Shown here: piece after piece, positions 12,391 through 20,509 of the stretch
How the letters are laid out: each line of letters begins with the position of its first letter
How positions within the stretch are numbered: position 1 is the first letter of the stretch
Virus record (IMG/VR): IMGVR_UViG_3300025154_002714
Location: 1 to 25,266 of that record
Origin: a virus
Strand: one strand, 5' to 3'
DNA: 25,266 nt
Made by a program: the position numbers and the translations under genes
Notes under the pieces: generated by a model
What the model was told of the DNA's origin: nothing
The model's database searches: none
The model's input: the letters and a program-made list of their open reading frames with translations, nothing else

Positions 12391-13838
12391 TGTTCGGTTT
12401 TGGTAAGAAAAAAGTACAGATAAATACCTCAGCGACAGGTTCGCAGCGTACAAATGTTCGCGCAAGGTATGATGCTGCCCAAAACTCGCCTGATAACGCC
12501 CGGCACTGGGCGATGGCAGACTCGTTCAGTCCTGACCTTGCTGCAAGTCCGCAAGTTCGCGCCACACTTCGTAACCGCTCGCGATATGAGGTCGCAAATA
12601 ACAGCTATGCAAAGGGCATGGTTTTGACACTTGCAAATGATTGCGTCGGAACCGGGGCCAGATTGCAGATGCTCACCGCTGATGATGAGGCAAATAAAAC
12701 AATTGAAAGCATGTTCTCAGAATGGGCTGATGAAGTTTCACTTGCCTCAAAGCTCAGAACCGCTCGCATGGCACGCGCGGTAGATGGTGAGACATTTTGC
12801 ATAAAAACCCACAATCCCAAGCTAAGGTCACCTATAAAACTTGATTTAAAAATTATTGAGGCCGAGCAGATTACAACACCATGGCAGAAAATCTCTACCC
12901 TATCATCCAATCAGGCCGATGGTATTGAGTTTGATCAATATGGGAATCGAAGTTTGTATTATATTCTCAAGCAGCATCCATCTTCATCGGGCCAATTTCT
13001 TAATCCCGGATACGATATCGTTGCCGCTGAAAATGTAATGCATCTTTACAGAGTTGATAGAGCCGGGCAAAATCGCGGCATTCCGGAAATTACACCAGCG
13101 CTTCCGTTATTTGCTCAGCTTCGAAGATATACATTGGCAGTAATTGCGGCAGCGGAAACGGCTGCTGATTTTGCAGCGGTGCTTTATACCGATTCACCTG
13201 CTAATGGTGAAGCCGATAATGTAACACCGCTTGATACCATTAACCTAGACAAAAATATGGCAACAACGCTTCCGAATGGCTGGAAGCTTGGTCAAATCGA
13301 GGCAAATCAGCCAATTACAACGTATGCCGAATTTGTGCGGGCCTTACTTAATGAGATTGCTCGATGCATGAATATTCCGCTGGGTGTGGCTATTGGAAAT
13401 AGTTCACAATATAACTACGCCAGCGGCAGGCTTGATTATCAAATGTATGGAAAAACCATCGATGTCGATAGAAGTGATATTGAATTGACGATACTTGACA
13501 AGATTTTGATGCAGTGGCTTGATATGGCAATCCTTGTAGGACCACCTATGCCGCTTTCAATAAGGTCCATTCAGTCATATCCGCATAAATGGTTTTGGGA
13601 TGGCAGAGAACACGTCGATCCGGCGAAAGAAGCTAACGCTCAGGAGACCCGCCTGCGCAGTAATACTACAACCCTGGCAGAAGAATATGCAAAACAAGGC
13701 AAAGACTGGCGTCAGGAACTTGATCAGAGAGCGATAGAAGTCGCTTATTGCAAATCAAAAGGTCTTATGCTGGAAGAGGCGATGCCAAATAAAAATACCG
13801 CAACTGCGGTAATGGAGGATGAAGATGACCAGAAATAA
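12390..13838 (+). CDS. Phage portal protein, lambda family
   Basis: A 482-residue portal subunit. The portal is a dodecameric ring at one capsid vertex through which DNA enters and to which the tail attaches. Diagnostic for the lambda GpB-type family are the N-terminal block around residues 62-88 (YEVANNSYAKGMVLTLANDCVGTG), a WADEVSLASKL-type segment, the VMHLYRVDRAGQNRGIPEITPAL block near 210-235, and LNEIARCMNIPLGVAIGNSSQYNYAS near 318-343. AGGAAG precedes the overlapping TAATG start. Its 3' end overlaps the protease-capsid gene, whose ribosome binding site GGAGG lies inside the portal gene. Confidence 0.93.
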   Translation: MFGFGKKKVQINTSATGSQRTNVRARYDAAQNSPDNARHWAMADSFSPDLAASPQVRATLRNRSRYEVANNSYAKGMVLTLANDCVGTGARLQMLTADDEANKTIESMFSEWADEVSLASKLRTARMARAVDGETFCIKTHNPKLRSPIKLDLKIIEAEQITTPWQKISTLSSNQADGIEFDQYGNRSLYYILKQHPSSSGQFLNPGYDIVAAENVMHLYRVDRAGQNRGIPEITPALPLFAQLRRYTLAVIAAAETAADFAAVLYTDSPANGEADNVTPLDTINLDKNMATTLPNGWKLGQIEANQPITTYAEFVRALLNEIARCMNIPLGVAIGNSSQYNYASGRLDYQMYGKTIDVDRSDIELTILDKILMQWLDMAILVGPPMPLSIRSIQSYPHKWFWDGREHVDPAKEANAQETRLRSNTTTLAEEYAKQGKDWRQELDQRAIEVAYCKSKGLMLEEAMPNKNTATAVMEDEDDQK

Positions 13839-15753
13839 TGAAAAAACTATTGGTCTGAATCTAATCTGCGAAGAGATGCAGCTTAATATCGAAGCGGCAA
13901 ATGCTGAATCAAAGAATCGCACATTCAATATGGTTGCCTATACCGGCGGTCAAATGCGTGTGATGGGCTGGTACGATCCTGTTGTCGTTGATCTTTCTGG
14001 CCTGAAAGTTAATTCGCAATCTAAACCGATATTTTTCGGCCATGAGCAGGATTTGGATTCGTTGGTGGGCCAGACTGATTTGATAAAAGTTGAAGCTGGT
14101 CAATTGATCGCATCCGGAGACATCCTTGGCGAATCAGACCGCGTGAAACAAATTTTATCGCTTGCTGATAAGGGCTTTAAATGGCAGGCAAGTATCGGAG
14201 CGCGTGCAGAAAAATCAGAGCGGCTCGCAGAGGACCAGACAGCCAAAGTAAATGGCCGCCAGGTGACTGGTCCTGCGACGATTGTCCGTAAGGCAACGCT
14301 TGGTGAAATAAGTTTTGTAATGCTTGGGGCAGACGACCAAACATCGGCCCAGATAGCGGCCAATAAACAAAGTTTAAAGGAGCTTTTAAATATGGCAAAT
14401 GAAAAAGAAGAAACAAAAGAAGTTAATGCTGCTGCAACTACGGTTCCCGATATCACAGCTGAAATCAGGGCCAAGGCATCTATCGAACTGACGCGTATTG
14501 CTGAAGTTCGTAAAGCAGCTTCTGGTAATGCGGAAATTGAAGCCAAGGCAGTTGCCGAAGGCTGGGATGTCGATAAGACAAAACTGACAGTGCTTGAAGC
14601 AAATCTGGCCAAAGCCCCGGCAGTTGGGACTGAAATGCGCCTTGATGCAAAGATGATCGAGGCAGCGGCATGTTTGTCTGCCAAAGTGCCTGAGCAGACG
14701 GTGCTAAAAGTTTACGGCGAGCAGGCAACCAATCAGGCCGAAAAATACCGCGCAATCGGTATTCAGGATTTGTTCAGGCTTGCGGCAAAGGCCGAAGGAA
14801 TCGAGCTGCCATCAATGATAGCTGATAAAAACGGTTTTATTCGTGCTGCATTTTCGACAGTAAGCTTGCCAAACATTCTCAGTAATGTGGCGAATAAGAT
14901 ATTGCTTGATGCATATCTGCATCAGGAAAATTCGTGGCGGCCAATTGTCAAAGTTGCAAGTGTAAATGATTTTAAAACCCATTCGAGATACCGGCTAACA
15001 GATAATATGCAGTTTGTGAAAGTTGGCGCCGATGGTGAACTGAAGCACGGCAAACTTGGTGAGCAGGTTTACACTCAAAAAGCTGAAACAAGCGGCATCA
15101 TGTTCTCATTGAATCGCCAGACGATTATCAATGACGACATGAGTGCGTTTGCTGATATTCCAAGGATGCTCGGTATTGGCGCGGCCGATGCGATAAGCGA
15201 TGCTGTATGGGCATTGATTATGGCCGGTACGCTTTATTCGGCAACTCCAACCGGGTACAAGGCGAATTATGCAACCGGAGCGGCAACAGCATTGTCGGTT
15301 GCAGCTTTAACAGCGGCAGAACTGTTATTCCTCAATCAGCAGAAACCAAATGGTAAACCGCTTGGTCTTCGACCAAAGTATCTGGTAGTTCCAAATGCCC
15401 TGAAAGTAACAGCGCAGCTTCTGATGACGAGCATTAAATTGAACGAGGCGGCAACCGCTGGATCACCTGCTCCGGAGGATAATCCGCATGTCGGTCAATA
15501 TGAGGTGATTCCAAGCTCGTGGCTCGGCAATACTACAATCACCGGTAACAGTACCAAGGCATGGTATCTGTTCGCTGATCCTGCCAGACTTGCATCCTAT
15601 GAAGTTGCATTCCTCAATGGTGTCGAAAATCCAACCATTGAATCTGCTGATGCGGATTTCAATACTCTGGGCATGCAGTTTAGAGGTTACATCGATTTTG
15701 GTGTAGCGATCCAGGACCCAAGAGCCAGTGTAAAGATCAAGGGTGAAGTGTAA
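13825..15753 (+). CDS. Fused prohead protease and HK97-fold major capsid protein
   Basis: A 642-residue polypeptide joining two morphogenesis functions usually encoded separately. Residues about 20-185 resemble the HK97-type prohead protease: IFFGHEQ with likely catalytic His73 and GFKWQASIGA with Ser123. Residues about 190-310 are charged, Ala/Glu/Lys-rich and helical, like the scaffold delta domain removed on maturation. From about 320 to the end is an HK97-fold major capsid protein, with SWRPIVKVASVNDFKTHSRYRL and a final GMQFRGYIDFGVAIQDPRASVKI strand. ATG 13825 was chosen because GGAGG lies six bases upstream. An internal ATG at codon 190 (14392) follows AAAGGAG and could yield a protease-free capsid precursor. 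The self-cleaved capsid would form the icosahedral shell. Confidence 0.85.
   Translation: MTRNNEKTIGLNLICEEMQLNIEAANAESKNRTFNMVAYTGGQMRVMGWYDPVVVDLSGLKVNSQSKPIFFGHEQDLDSLVGQTDLIKVEAGQLIASGDILGESDRVKQILSLADKGFKWQASIGARAEKSERLAEDQTAKVNGRQVTGPATIVRKATLGEISFVMLGADDQTSAQIAANKQSLKELLNMANEKEETKEVNAAATTVPDITAEIRAKASIELTRIAEVRKAASGNAEIEAKAVAEGWDVDKTKLTVLEANLAKAPAVGTEMRLDAKMIEAAACLSAKVPEQTVLKVYGEQATNQAEKYRAIGIQDLFRLAAKAEGIELPSMIADKNGFIRAAFSTVSLPNILSNVANKILLDAYLHQENSWRPIVKVASVNDFKTHSRYRLTDNMQFVKVGADGELKHGKLGEQVYTQKAETSGIMFSLNRQTIINDDMSAFADIPRMLGIGAADAISDAVWALIMAGTLYSATPTGYKANYATGAATALSVAALTAAELLFLNQQKPNGKPLGLRPKYLVVPNALKVTAQLLMTSIKLNEAATAGSPAPEDNPHVGQYEVIPSSWLGNTTITGNSTKAWYLFADPARLASYEVAFLNGVENPTIESADADFNTLGMQFRGYIDFGVAIQDPRASVKIKGEV
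14376..14394 (+). promoter_or_regulatory. Internal ribosome binding site and start at the protease-capsid junction
   Basis: AAAGGAG (14376-14382) lies nine bases before an in-frame ATG (14392), exactly at the boundary between the protease and the scaffold/capsid part. A nested product of 453 residues would result. No other internal ATG I examined in this gene has such a site. Confidence 0.45.
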
Positions 15754-15810
15754 TATTCGCTTAGACGTTTTTAAAAGTACATAAAATTAGAATTTTCTCG
15801 GAGATATAAA

Positions 15811-16557
15811 ATGGCATATTCAGTTAATTTTTATCAGGATGGTAAATCCATCGATTATACCCCAGCGGCACCTGTTGCAGGTGGCGAGCTTATACCGGTT
15901 CGCGGCATGGTTGGCGTTGCAAAATCCGATATTGCAGCGGGCGTTTTAGGTGCAATTGCAGTTGAAGGAGTTTTCGCAGTACCGAAGAAAAATGAGGTTT
16001 TCGTTGCGGGATTACCCGTTTTGTTCGATGCCAATGGTGATCCATATAACGGAGTTGCTGGCAGCGGCGCTGCCACTCAAATCGGCGGCGATGCGCAGGC
16101 AGCGACAGATATACTGCTTGGCTCCTGCGTTGTTGATGCGGCTGCAACTGATACACATGCGTATGTTAAAATCAACAAATTTGATCCGCGTATTCCGACG
16201 TTTGCACAAGCTGCAAGAATCACCAAGGCGGCAAGTGCAAATGCGGCAGTTACAGAATCGGGAGTTTGTTACGATTGTACCGCTGATAATACAGTAATAA
16301 CCTTGCCTGCAACCGCTGTCGGACTTGAATTTACGGTAATGAATACAGCTGCTGATGGCGGCGCGCTTGTTGAAGTTGATTTCCAGGCAGCTGATAAAAA
16401 CCTTGGCGGTCTTGGCATTGCGGCAGGCGGTGATGGTAAGAAGTTATCCAATACAAAAGTAACTGCAAAGAAAGGTGACTTTATCACATTTACCGCTGAC
16501 GGTACTGATGGTTACCGCATTAAGGCAATTCGCGGAACTTGGGCACAAGAAGCTTAA
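15811..16557 (+). CDS. DUF2190-type capsid cement/decoration protein
   Basis: A 248-residue protein just downstream of the capsid gene, with GGAG seven bases before its ATG. Residues 1-120 fit DUF2190: YTPAAPVAGGELIPVRGMVGVAKSDI, GVLGAIAVEGVFAVPK, and PVLFDANG. This family binds the outside of capsids and stabilises them. The second half (about 130-248), rich in Ala, Gly and Asp with short strands (ITLPATAVGLEFTVMN, GDFITFTADGTDGYRI), looks like an additional beta domain that may project from the capsid surface. The 57-bp gap upstream contains no clear terminator. Confidence 0.85.
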   Translation: MAYSVNFYQDGKSIDYTPAAPVAGGELIPVRGMVGVAKSDIAAGVLGAIAVEGVFAVPKKNEVFVAGLPVLFDANGDPYNGVAGSGAATQIGGDAQAATDILLGSCVVDAAATDTHAYVKINKFDPRIPTFAQAARITKAASANAAVTESGVCYDCTADNTVITLPATAVGLEFTVMNTAADGGALVEVDFQAADKNLGGLGIAAGGDGKKLSNTKVTAKKGDFITFTADGTDGYRIKAIRGTWAQEA

Positions 16558-16707
16558 TTAAACCCTAAGCACTAAACCCTAAATTCTAAACAATATTAAA
16601 TTTAGAATTTCAAATGTTCAAAAACGTAAGGGTTTTAGATATTTAAATTTTGTGCATTTGAATTTGTTTAGGGCTTAGATATTAGGATTTAGAATTTTTG
16701 AGATTTT
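16558..16707. repeat. 150-bp imperfect palindrome of CCCTAAA/TTTAGGG-like words
   Basis: A non-coding gap built of degenerate words: AAACCCTAA and AAATTCTAAA on the left, TTTAGGGCTTAG and GGATTTAGAA on the right. The halves are imperfect inverted copies: CTAAATTCTAAACAA (16579-16593), CAAATG (16611) and CAAAA (16619) mirror TTTTG (16648), CATTTG (16655) and TTGTTTAGGGCTTAG (16664-16678). I recall similar mosaic repeats dispersed in planctomycete genomes, but this needs a search. It may fold as a hairpin in RNA. Confidence 0.65.
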
Positions 16708-17061
16708 ATGGCTAATTTACTAAAACGCGGAATCGAATTTTTAGCAGATAAACTCAAGGCTCACGCATCAGAAGAAGTTATCTATAAACGCGGCCTGGAT
16801 ACAATCAATATCCAGGCTACGTTTGGCAAGACAGATTACAAAATAGAAGATGATTCAGGTTTTCAGATAGGCGGCCAGATTACGGACTTTTTATTTGCCG
16901 CATCAGATTTAATTATTGATGGGTTATTAACGCTGCCAAAAGCAGGTGACCAAATTCAAACGGATAGTGCACTATACGAAGCACAATTCATTGGAGATGG
17001 CTGCTGGCGTTACAGCGATCCATATAGAAAAATGATTCGTCTTCATACAAAGGAAGTTTAA
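16708..17061 (+). CDS. Head closure/head-tail connector-like protein
   Basis: A 117-residue protein. The pattern LADKLKAHASEEVIYKRG, INIQATFGKTDYKIEDD, then QITDFLFAASDLIIDGLLTLPKAGDQI is what I associate with small head-tail joining proteins encoded after the capsid genes: a short N-terminal helix and a beta-barrel with a strand-loop 'LPKAGD' segment. Such proteins cap the portal after packaging and provide the docking point for the tail. It starts directly after the palindromic repeat, with only a weak ribosome binding site (TGAGA), and is followed three bases later by the next gene. Confidence 0.65.
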   Translation: MANLLKRGIEFLADKLKAHASEEVIYKRGLDTINIQATFGKTDYKIEDDSGFQIGGQITDFLFAASDLIIDGLLTLPKAGDQIQTDSALYEAQFIGDGCWRYSDPYRKMIRLHTKEV

Positions 17062-17064
17062 AAA

Positions 17065-17415
17065 ATGTCTCTATCAACTAAGATAGTTTTATCGGCGGTT
17101 CCATTTTATATGCTTGCATCCGGGGCAGGTCAGGCAAATGAAGTGGTTACCGTTGCTGATGCATTTATGAAATATGGCGAACTCGGTCTTTGTTTTGCCC
17201 TGGTTGCATATCTCATGTACAGCAATTACTGCCTTGTTGCCTCGCTTCAAAAACTTATCAAAGAAAAAAGTTTACAGGAAGAGCGGCTAATTAATGCAAT
17301 TCAGACATTTTGTGCGGTATGCAGAGAACGGCCATGTTTATTGGATGCAAATGCATTCAAAGTTGATAATCCAAATGGAATAGCTGGCCTGCAAAGACAG
17401 GAGAATGACAAATGA
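17065..17415 (+). CDS. Small membrane protein, possible holin-like
   Basis: A 116-residue protein with AGGAAG eight bases before its ATG. The N-terminus reads like a signal peptide (TKIVLSAVPFYMLASGAGQA), then a second hydrophobic segment (LGLCFALVAYLMYSN, about 40-56), a charged coiled helix KLIKEKSLQEERLINAIQTF, and a Cys-containing tail (CAVCRERPC). A short hydrophobic segment followed by a charged helix would suit a one- or two-pass holin that permeabilises the membrane for lysis. However, no endolysin is adjacent, so it may be another envelope protein. Its end overlaps the next gene by 4 bp. Confidence 0.55.
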   Translation: MSLSTKIVLSAVPFYMLASGAGQANEVVTVADAFMKYGELGLCFALVAYLMYSNYCLVASLQKLIKEKSLQEERLINAIQTFCAVCRERPCLLDANAFKVDNPNGIAGLQRQENDK

Positions 17416-17834
17416 ACGTAATCGATCTTGCCGACAAGGTAGTGCTATCTCTTAACTCTGAAAATTATAGTTTGAGCTTTACTGCTGTAAGGACACTGTT
17501 TCCATTCTATGAATTAAAAGATTTGACAGTTCTGCATGTTACAGTTGTTCCTAAAAGCATAAATATTGAATCTGCAAGTCGCAGTTCGAATGAATATGAA
17601 TATCAGGTCGATATTGCCATTCAAAAAGCTGTCAAGTCTCCAGACGATGTGGAAGTTAATTCTTTAATGGATCTGGCTATTGAAATTGCTAAAAGTTTTC
17701 GCGGCAAGGTTTTTCAAAACCTTGGCACAGTGTGCTCTAAGCAATCCATTGATCCGCTTTATTCGGTTGAGCATATTCAGCCGCCTTCTGTTTTTACAAG
17801 CGTTGTAACATTAAATTTCAAAATAATTGAATAA
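17412..17834 (+). CDS. Tail terminator-like (tail completion) protein
   Basis: A 140-residue protein with GGAG eight bases before its ATG. The layout, an N-terminal helix, mid-protein strand LTVLHVTVVPKSINIE, a long helix VNSLMDLAIEIAKSFRG, and terminal strand SVFTSVVTLNFKI, resembles small alpha/beta tail terminators that stop tail tube growth and join the head. The order (after head closure, before tail tube) supports this. The match is by architecture, not by a strict motif. It may also be a connector protein of unknown detail. Confidence 0.5.
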   Translation: MNVIDLADKVVLSLNSENYSLSFTAVRTLFPFYELKDLTVLHVTVVPKSINIESASRSSNEYEYQVDIAIQKAVKSPDDVEVNSLMDLAIEIAKSFRGKVFQNLGTVCSKQSIDPLYSVEHIQPPSVFTSVVTLNFKIIE

Positions 17835-17844
17835 GGAAAATAAA

Positions 17845-18144
17845 ATGCCTTTACCAGTTGAAACACAGATAGAAACGCCAAATGCAGTTTATGCGTCAAA
17901 TATTGTTTTGTCGTCACGAATTGTAAACGGACAATTGCGCGTATCTGCAAATATTGTTCTGGCTGGTGCAATAAATAACGATGGCACCTGGATAAAAGCA
18001 ACAGGACAACACGCAGGCATAAGAATACCGGACATAGTGAACTTGCCAGCCGATTTAGTTTCACTGGCTCCGCAAGTTGCGCCTCTGTTTGATGGGCTTG
18101 TAGCGGTAATAGGAGCAATCAATTCAATAAGGAAGGCGATATAA
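17845..18144 (+). CDS. Hypothetical small structural protein
   Basis: A 99-residue protein. ATG 17845 is chosen, with AAGGA about seven bases upstream; TTG 17827 overlaps the previous gene. It reads as short beta strands (VYASNIVLSSRIVNGQLRVSA, NIVLAGAINNDGTWI) followed by an amphipathic helix rich in Leu, Val and Ala. No domain is recognised. Located among head-tail joining genes, it may be a minor tail or connector protein. Confidence 0.5.
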   Translation: MPLPVETQIETPNAVYASNIVLSSRIVNGQLRVSANIVLAGAINNDGTWIKATGQHAGIRIPDIVNLPADLVSLAPQVAPLFDGLVAVIGAINSIRKAI

Positions 18145-18147
18145 TTA

Positions 18148-19047
18148 GTGGCAATCTGGTACGCACAACTTGCTGGTCAAAATTTCAACGCTCCGCAGCA
18201 GTGGAATTCTATGGCAAATGGCACAGGTGATTGGCTTGATACTGCGGTAGCAGACTATAGTAATGATACATTTTATTCGAATGGTAAAATCGTTGTTATT
18301 ACGAATAACCTGACCTGCGCAAAATTAAAGCAGGATTCTAACTTTTTCAGATTCGCCGGTACTGGTCTTATCGTAAACGCAGATATTGAGGTTGATACAA
18401 CCTATGGTAGCATTGATATACAGCCAGATTCCGATGTTACCATTTATGGAGATTTATTTGCAAATGGCACCGAAAATGCCGCGATTTGTATGTATCAAAA
18501 CAATTCCAGCTTAAATATATATGGCGATATCATATGTACTGGAGACAATTCAATTGGTGTGATGTTGACCAGTGGCGATGTTGTTGCAAATGTCTTTAAT
18601 GGCACGCTAATCGCCGGAGGTGAATATTCCGCTTGTGTATTAAGCTCAATCTATGGCGCTGCAATATCCATCAGTAATTGCACTCTTATCGGGGGACCAG
18701 GATATGGTTCGAATGCAATTCGCCTGGAAGACGGAACCTGCTCTATTGAAAATTCAACTTTAATAGCAGGAGAAGGGTTTTTCTGCGAAGCTGTAAATAG
18801 CTTAGCGTATCCCGCAGTTATCAATGCCAGCAATATGATAAGTTCGGAATATTCGATGCCTGTAGCCGGAAGTATGGTTTATATGCCGCAATCGCAAAAT
18901 TATTATGAAATATGGGCTGCGATTACGCCAGCAACTATGGCTGTTGTACCTGATGCTGTAAATATCAAAAAAGGTGTTGTCTGCGGCAGTACAGTTGGAA
19001 CGCTTACACCTGCAAGTCCATTTAGAAGGTTAAATCGGTTGGTGTAA
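18148..19047 (+). CDS. Right-handed beta-helix-like protein, possible appendage or receptor-binding protein
   Basis: A 299-residue protein with GTG start. The central region (about 55-220) shows repeated short strands ending in Gly/Asn turns (VTIYGDLFANG, LNIYGDIICTGDN, VVANVFNGTLIAGG, ISISNCTLIGG, CSIENSTLIAGEG), typical of right-handed parallel beta-helices of tail spikes and other carbohydrate-binding appendages. The C-terminus has NIKKGVVCGSTVGTLTP, a turn-rich segment also seen in tail fibre-like proteins. It could bind host surface sugars, though its position near the head-tail connector is unusual for a spike. AGGAAGG lies some 12 bases upstream of the GTG. Confidence 0.6.
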   Translation: MAIWYAQLAGQNFNAPQQWNSMANGTGDWLDTAVADYSNDTFYSNGKIVVITNNLTCAKLKQDSNFFRFAGTGLIVNADIEVDTTYGSIDIQPDSDVTIYGDLFANGTENAAICMYQNNSSLNIYGDIICTGDNSIGVMLTSGDVVANVFNGTLIAGGEYSACVLSSIYGAAISISNCTLIGGPGYGSNAIRLEDGTCSIENSTLIAGEGFFCEAVNSLAYPAVINASNMISSEYSMPVAGSMVYMPQSQNYYEIWAAITPATMAVVPDAVNIKKGVVCGSTVGTLTPASPFRRLNRLV

Positions 19048-19048
19048 T

Positions 19049-19543
19049 ATGAATAATTTACGAAATAATTCAGGTTGGCAGTTGTTACGCTCGGTTGAGG
19101 CGGTTGATAATCCGGCTCTTTCTGCAAATACTTTCGATAGTAGACCAAATTATGCGCAGAGTATTAATGCGGCGGCAATCAGGGGTTTGGAATTAATACT
19201 TGCAGCAATAGGCGATGAAAACGGCACAGTCGGCGTTCGTTTCTGGGGTGGCAGGGATATAAACTCCGGACCAGCGCAGCTTATTGCAGATATTACTTTT
19301 ACGTTGGGTACTATGGTCTGCAATAAAGACCCGCAAACTTTAGGTTCAACTGATTTAACAAGATATGCAGATACCGCGGCGATTACTTCCTACTGGCCTA
19401 CAGATATTAAAGCAGTAAATAACGGCAATAATTTAATGACAACGGTTAGTTTTGATGGGCTCGATATCGCATGGATTGCCGCGGAGGTAATTTCACTTAC
19501 CAATGTAACAAAGGCTAACATTTATTTTGGGTATTTTAGCTAA
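19049..19543 (+). CDS. Hypothetical structural protein
   Basis: A 164-residue protein lying directly after the beta-helix gene. The N-terminal part is loop-rich (NNSGWQLLRSVEAVDNPALSANTF), then come strands VGVRFWGGRD, LIADITFTLG, MTTVSFDGLD and a terminal ANIYFGYFS, suggesting a beta-sandwich. No catalytic motif is visible. The layout suggests a partner of the beta-helix protein or a decoration protein. Its stop overlaps the next start (TAATG). Confidence 0.5.
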   Translation: MNNLRNNSGWQLLRSVEAVDNPALSANTFDSRPNYAQSINAAAIRGLELILAAIGDENGTVGVRFWGGRDINSGPAQLIADITFTLGTMVCNKDPQTLGSTDLTRYADTAAITSYWPTDIKAVNNGNNLMTTVSFDGLDIAWIAAEVISLTNVTKANIYFGYFS

Positions 19544-19995
19544 TGGCAGGACAGGTCTCTAATTTTGGTAAGTCTATTTGCAAAGTAAAAACTTTGTTCT
19601 TTGACAGTCCGGCTGTTTTAGCTTCAGTAGATTCTGCAACGCGGAAAGTTCTAAATCGTATCGGCGGTATGATAAGACTTACTGCTCGAAGGTCTATCAA
19701 AAAAACATCTTCGCACAATTCTGTTAGTAAACCCGGCAAACCGCCATTTAGTCACACGGGACTCCTTCGAAACTATATTTATTATTCGTTTGATCCTGCA
19801 AGCAGATCAGTTGTGGTTGGTCCTGCAGCATTAAATGCAAAGAGTAAAGATGTGCCGCATACACTTGAATATAGCGGGAGCACAAGAATAAAAGGTAAAA
19901 ACGTTCATATTGCTGCAAGACCGTTCATGGGTCCGGCCTTGGCTGTAAACCAACCCCGTATGGCAGCTTTATGGAAAAATAGTGTAAAGAAATAA
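19543..19995 (+). CDS. HK97 gp10-like/minor tail Z-like tail completion protein
   Basis: A 150-residue protein. The pattern FDSPAVLASVDSATRKVLNRIGGMIRLTARRSI, then PGKPPFSHTGLLRNYIYYSFD, then VVVGPAALNAKS and a long basic tail is characteristic of HK97 gp10-like proteins in the tail completion or neck region, which bridge tail and head. The helix near residues 20-50 and the PPxSHTGLLR turn are diagnostic. The start overlaps the previous stop without its own ribosome binding site, implying coupling. Its function is to complete the head-tail joint or the tail tip end. Confidence 0.8.
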   Translation: MAGQVSNFGKSICKVKTLFFDSPAVLASVDSATRKVLNRIGGMIRLTARRSIKKTSSHNSVSKPGKPPFSHTGLLRNYIYYSFDPASRSVVVGPAALNAKSKDVPHTLEYSGSTRIKGKNVHIAARPFMGPALAVNQPRMAALWKNSVKK

Positions 19996-20018
19996 CAATT
20001 TATATAGGAGTGTAAAAA

Positions 20019-20465
20019 ATGCCAGCAGCAGATTTTATTTTAGGAATAAACGCAAAGTTATACTATGGCACTAATGATGCGGAATTAACAGCAATGACCG
20101 AAGCATCAAATGTGAAAGATTTAACCGTTTCAGTTTCGGCGGGCGAGGCCGACATCAGCACACGCGCAAACAGCGGATGGCGAGCGACAGCGGCTACACT
20201 TAGGGAGTGTGAATTGTCATTTACAATGAACTGGAAACCTGGCGATGCGTTTTTCACAGCAGTTAAGACTGCAATGCTAAATAGTACTACGCTATGTCTT
20301 GCTGCATTGACGGGTGCTAAAGATGCAGAGTATAGCTCTGGCCCACATGGCAATTTTGCAATCACAAAGTTTGATCGAAAAGAATCACTCGAAGAGGCCA
20401 TTACCGTTGATGTTACCGCAAAACTTGCAAAGTATATTGCATGGGTGGATGTGGCAGGTGCATAG
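20019..20465 (+). CDS. Major tail tube protein
   Basis: A 148-residue protein with AGGAG eight bases upstream. The N-terminal LGINAKLYYG, then EASNVKDLTVSVSAGEADISTRANSGWRATAATLRECELSFTMNW, is the hallmark of TP901-1/lambda V-type tail tube proteins: a beta-sandwich whose hexamers stack into the tail tube through which DNA passes. The C-terminal strand region ITVDVTAKLAKYIAWV completes the fold. It precedes the chaperone and tape measure genes in the usual order. The following 44-bp gap carries only the next ribosome binding site. Confidence 0.88.
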   Translation: MPAADFILGINAKLYYGTNDAELTAMTEASNVKDLTVSVSAGEADISTRANSGWRATAATLRECELSFTMNWKPGDAFFTAVKTAMLNSTTLCLAALTGAKDAEYSSGPHGNFAITKFDRKESLEEAITVDVTAKLAKYIAWVDVAGA

Positions 20466-20509
20466 TAACCGGAACAAATAAGATATTTTTATTTTAGTGA
20501 GGTAAAAAG

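Noticed and set aside
14100-14684. A 194-codon - strand frame inside the protease-capsid gene
   Set aside because: Ala/Ser-rich shadow of an Ala/Glu/Lys-rich coding sequence, without ribosome binding site or domain.
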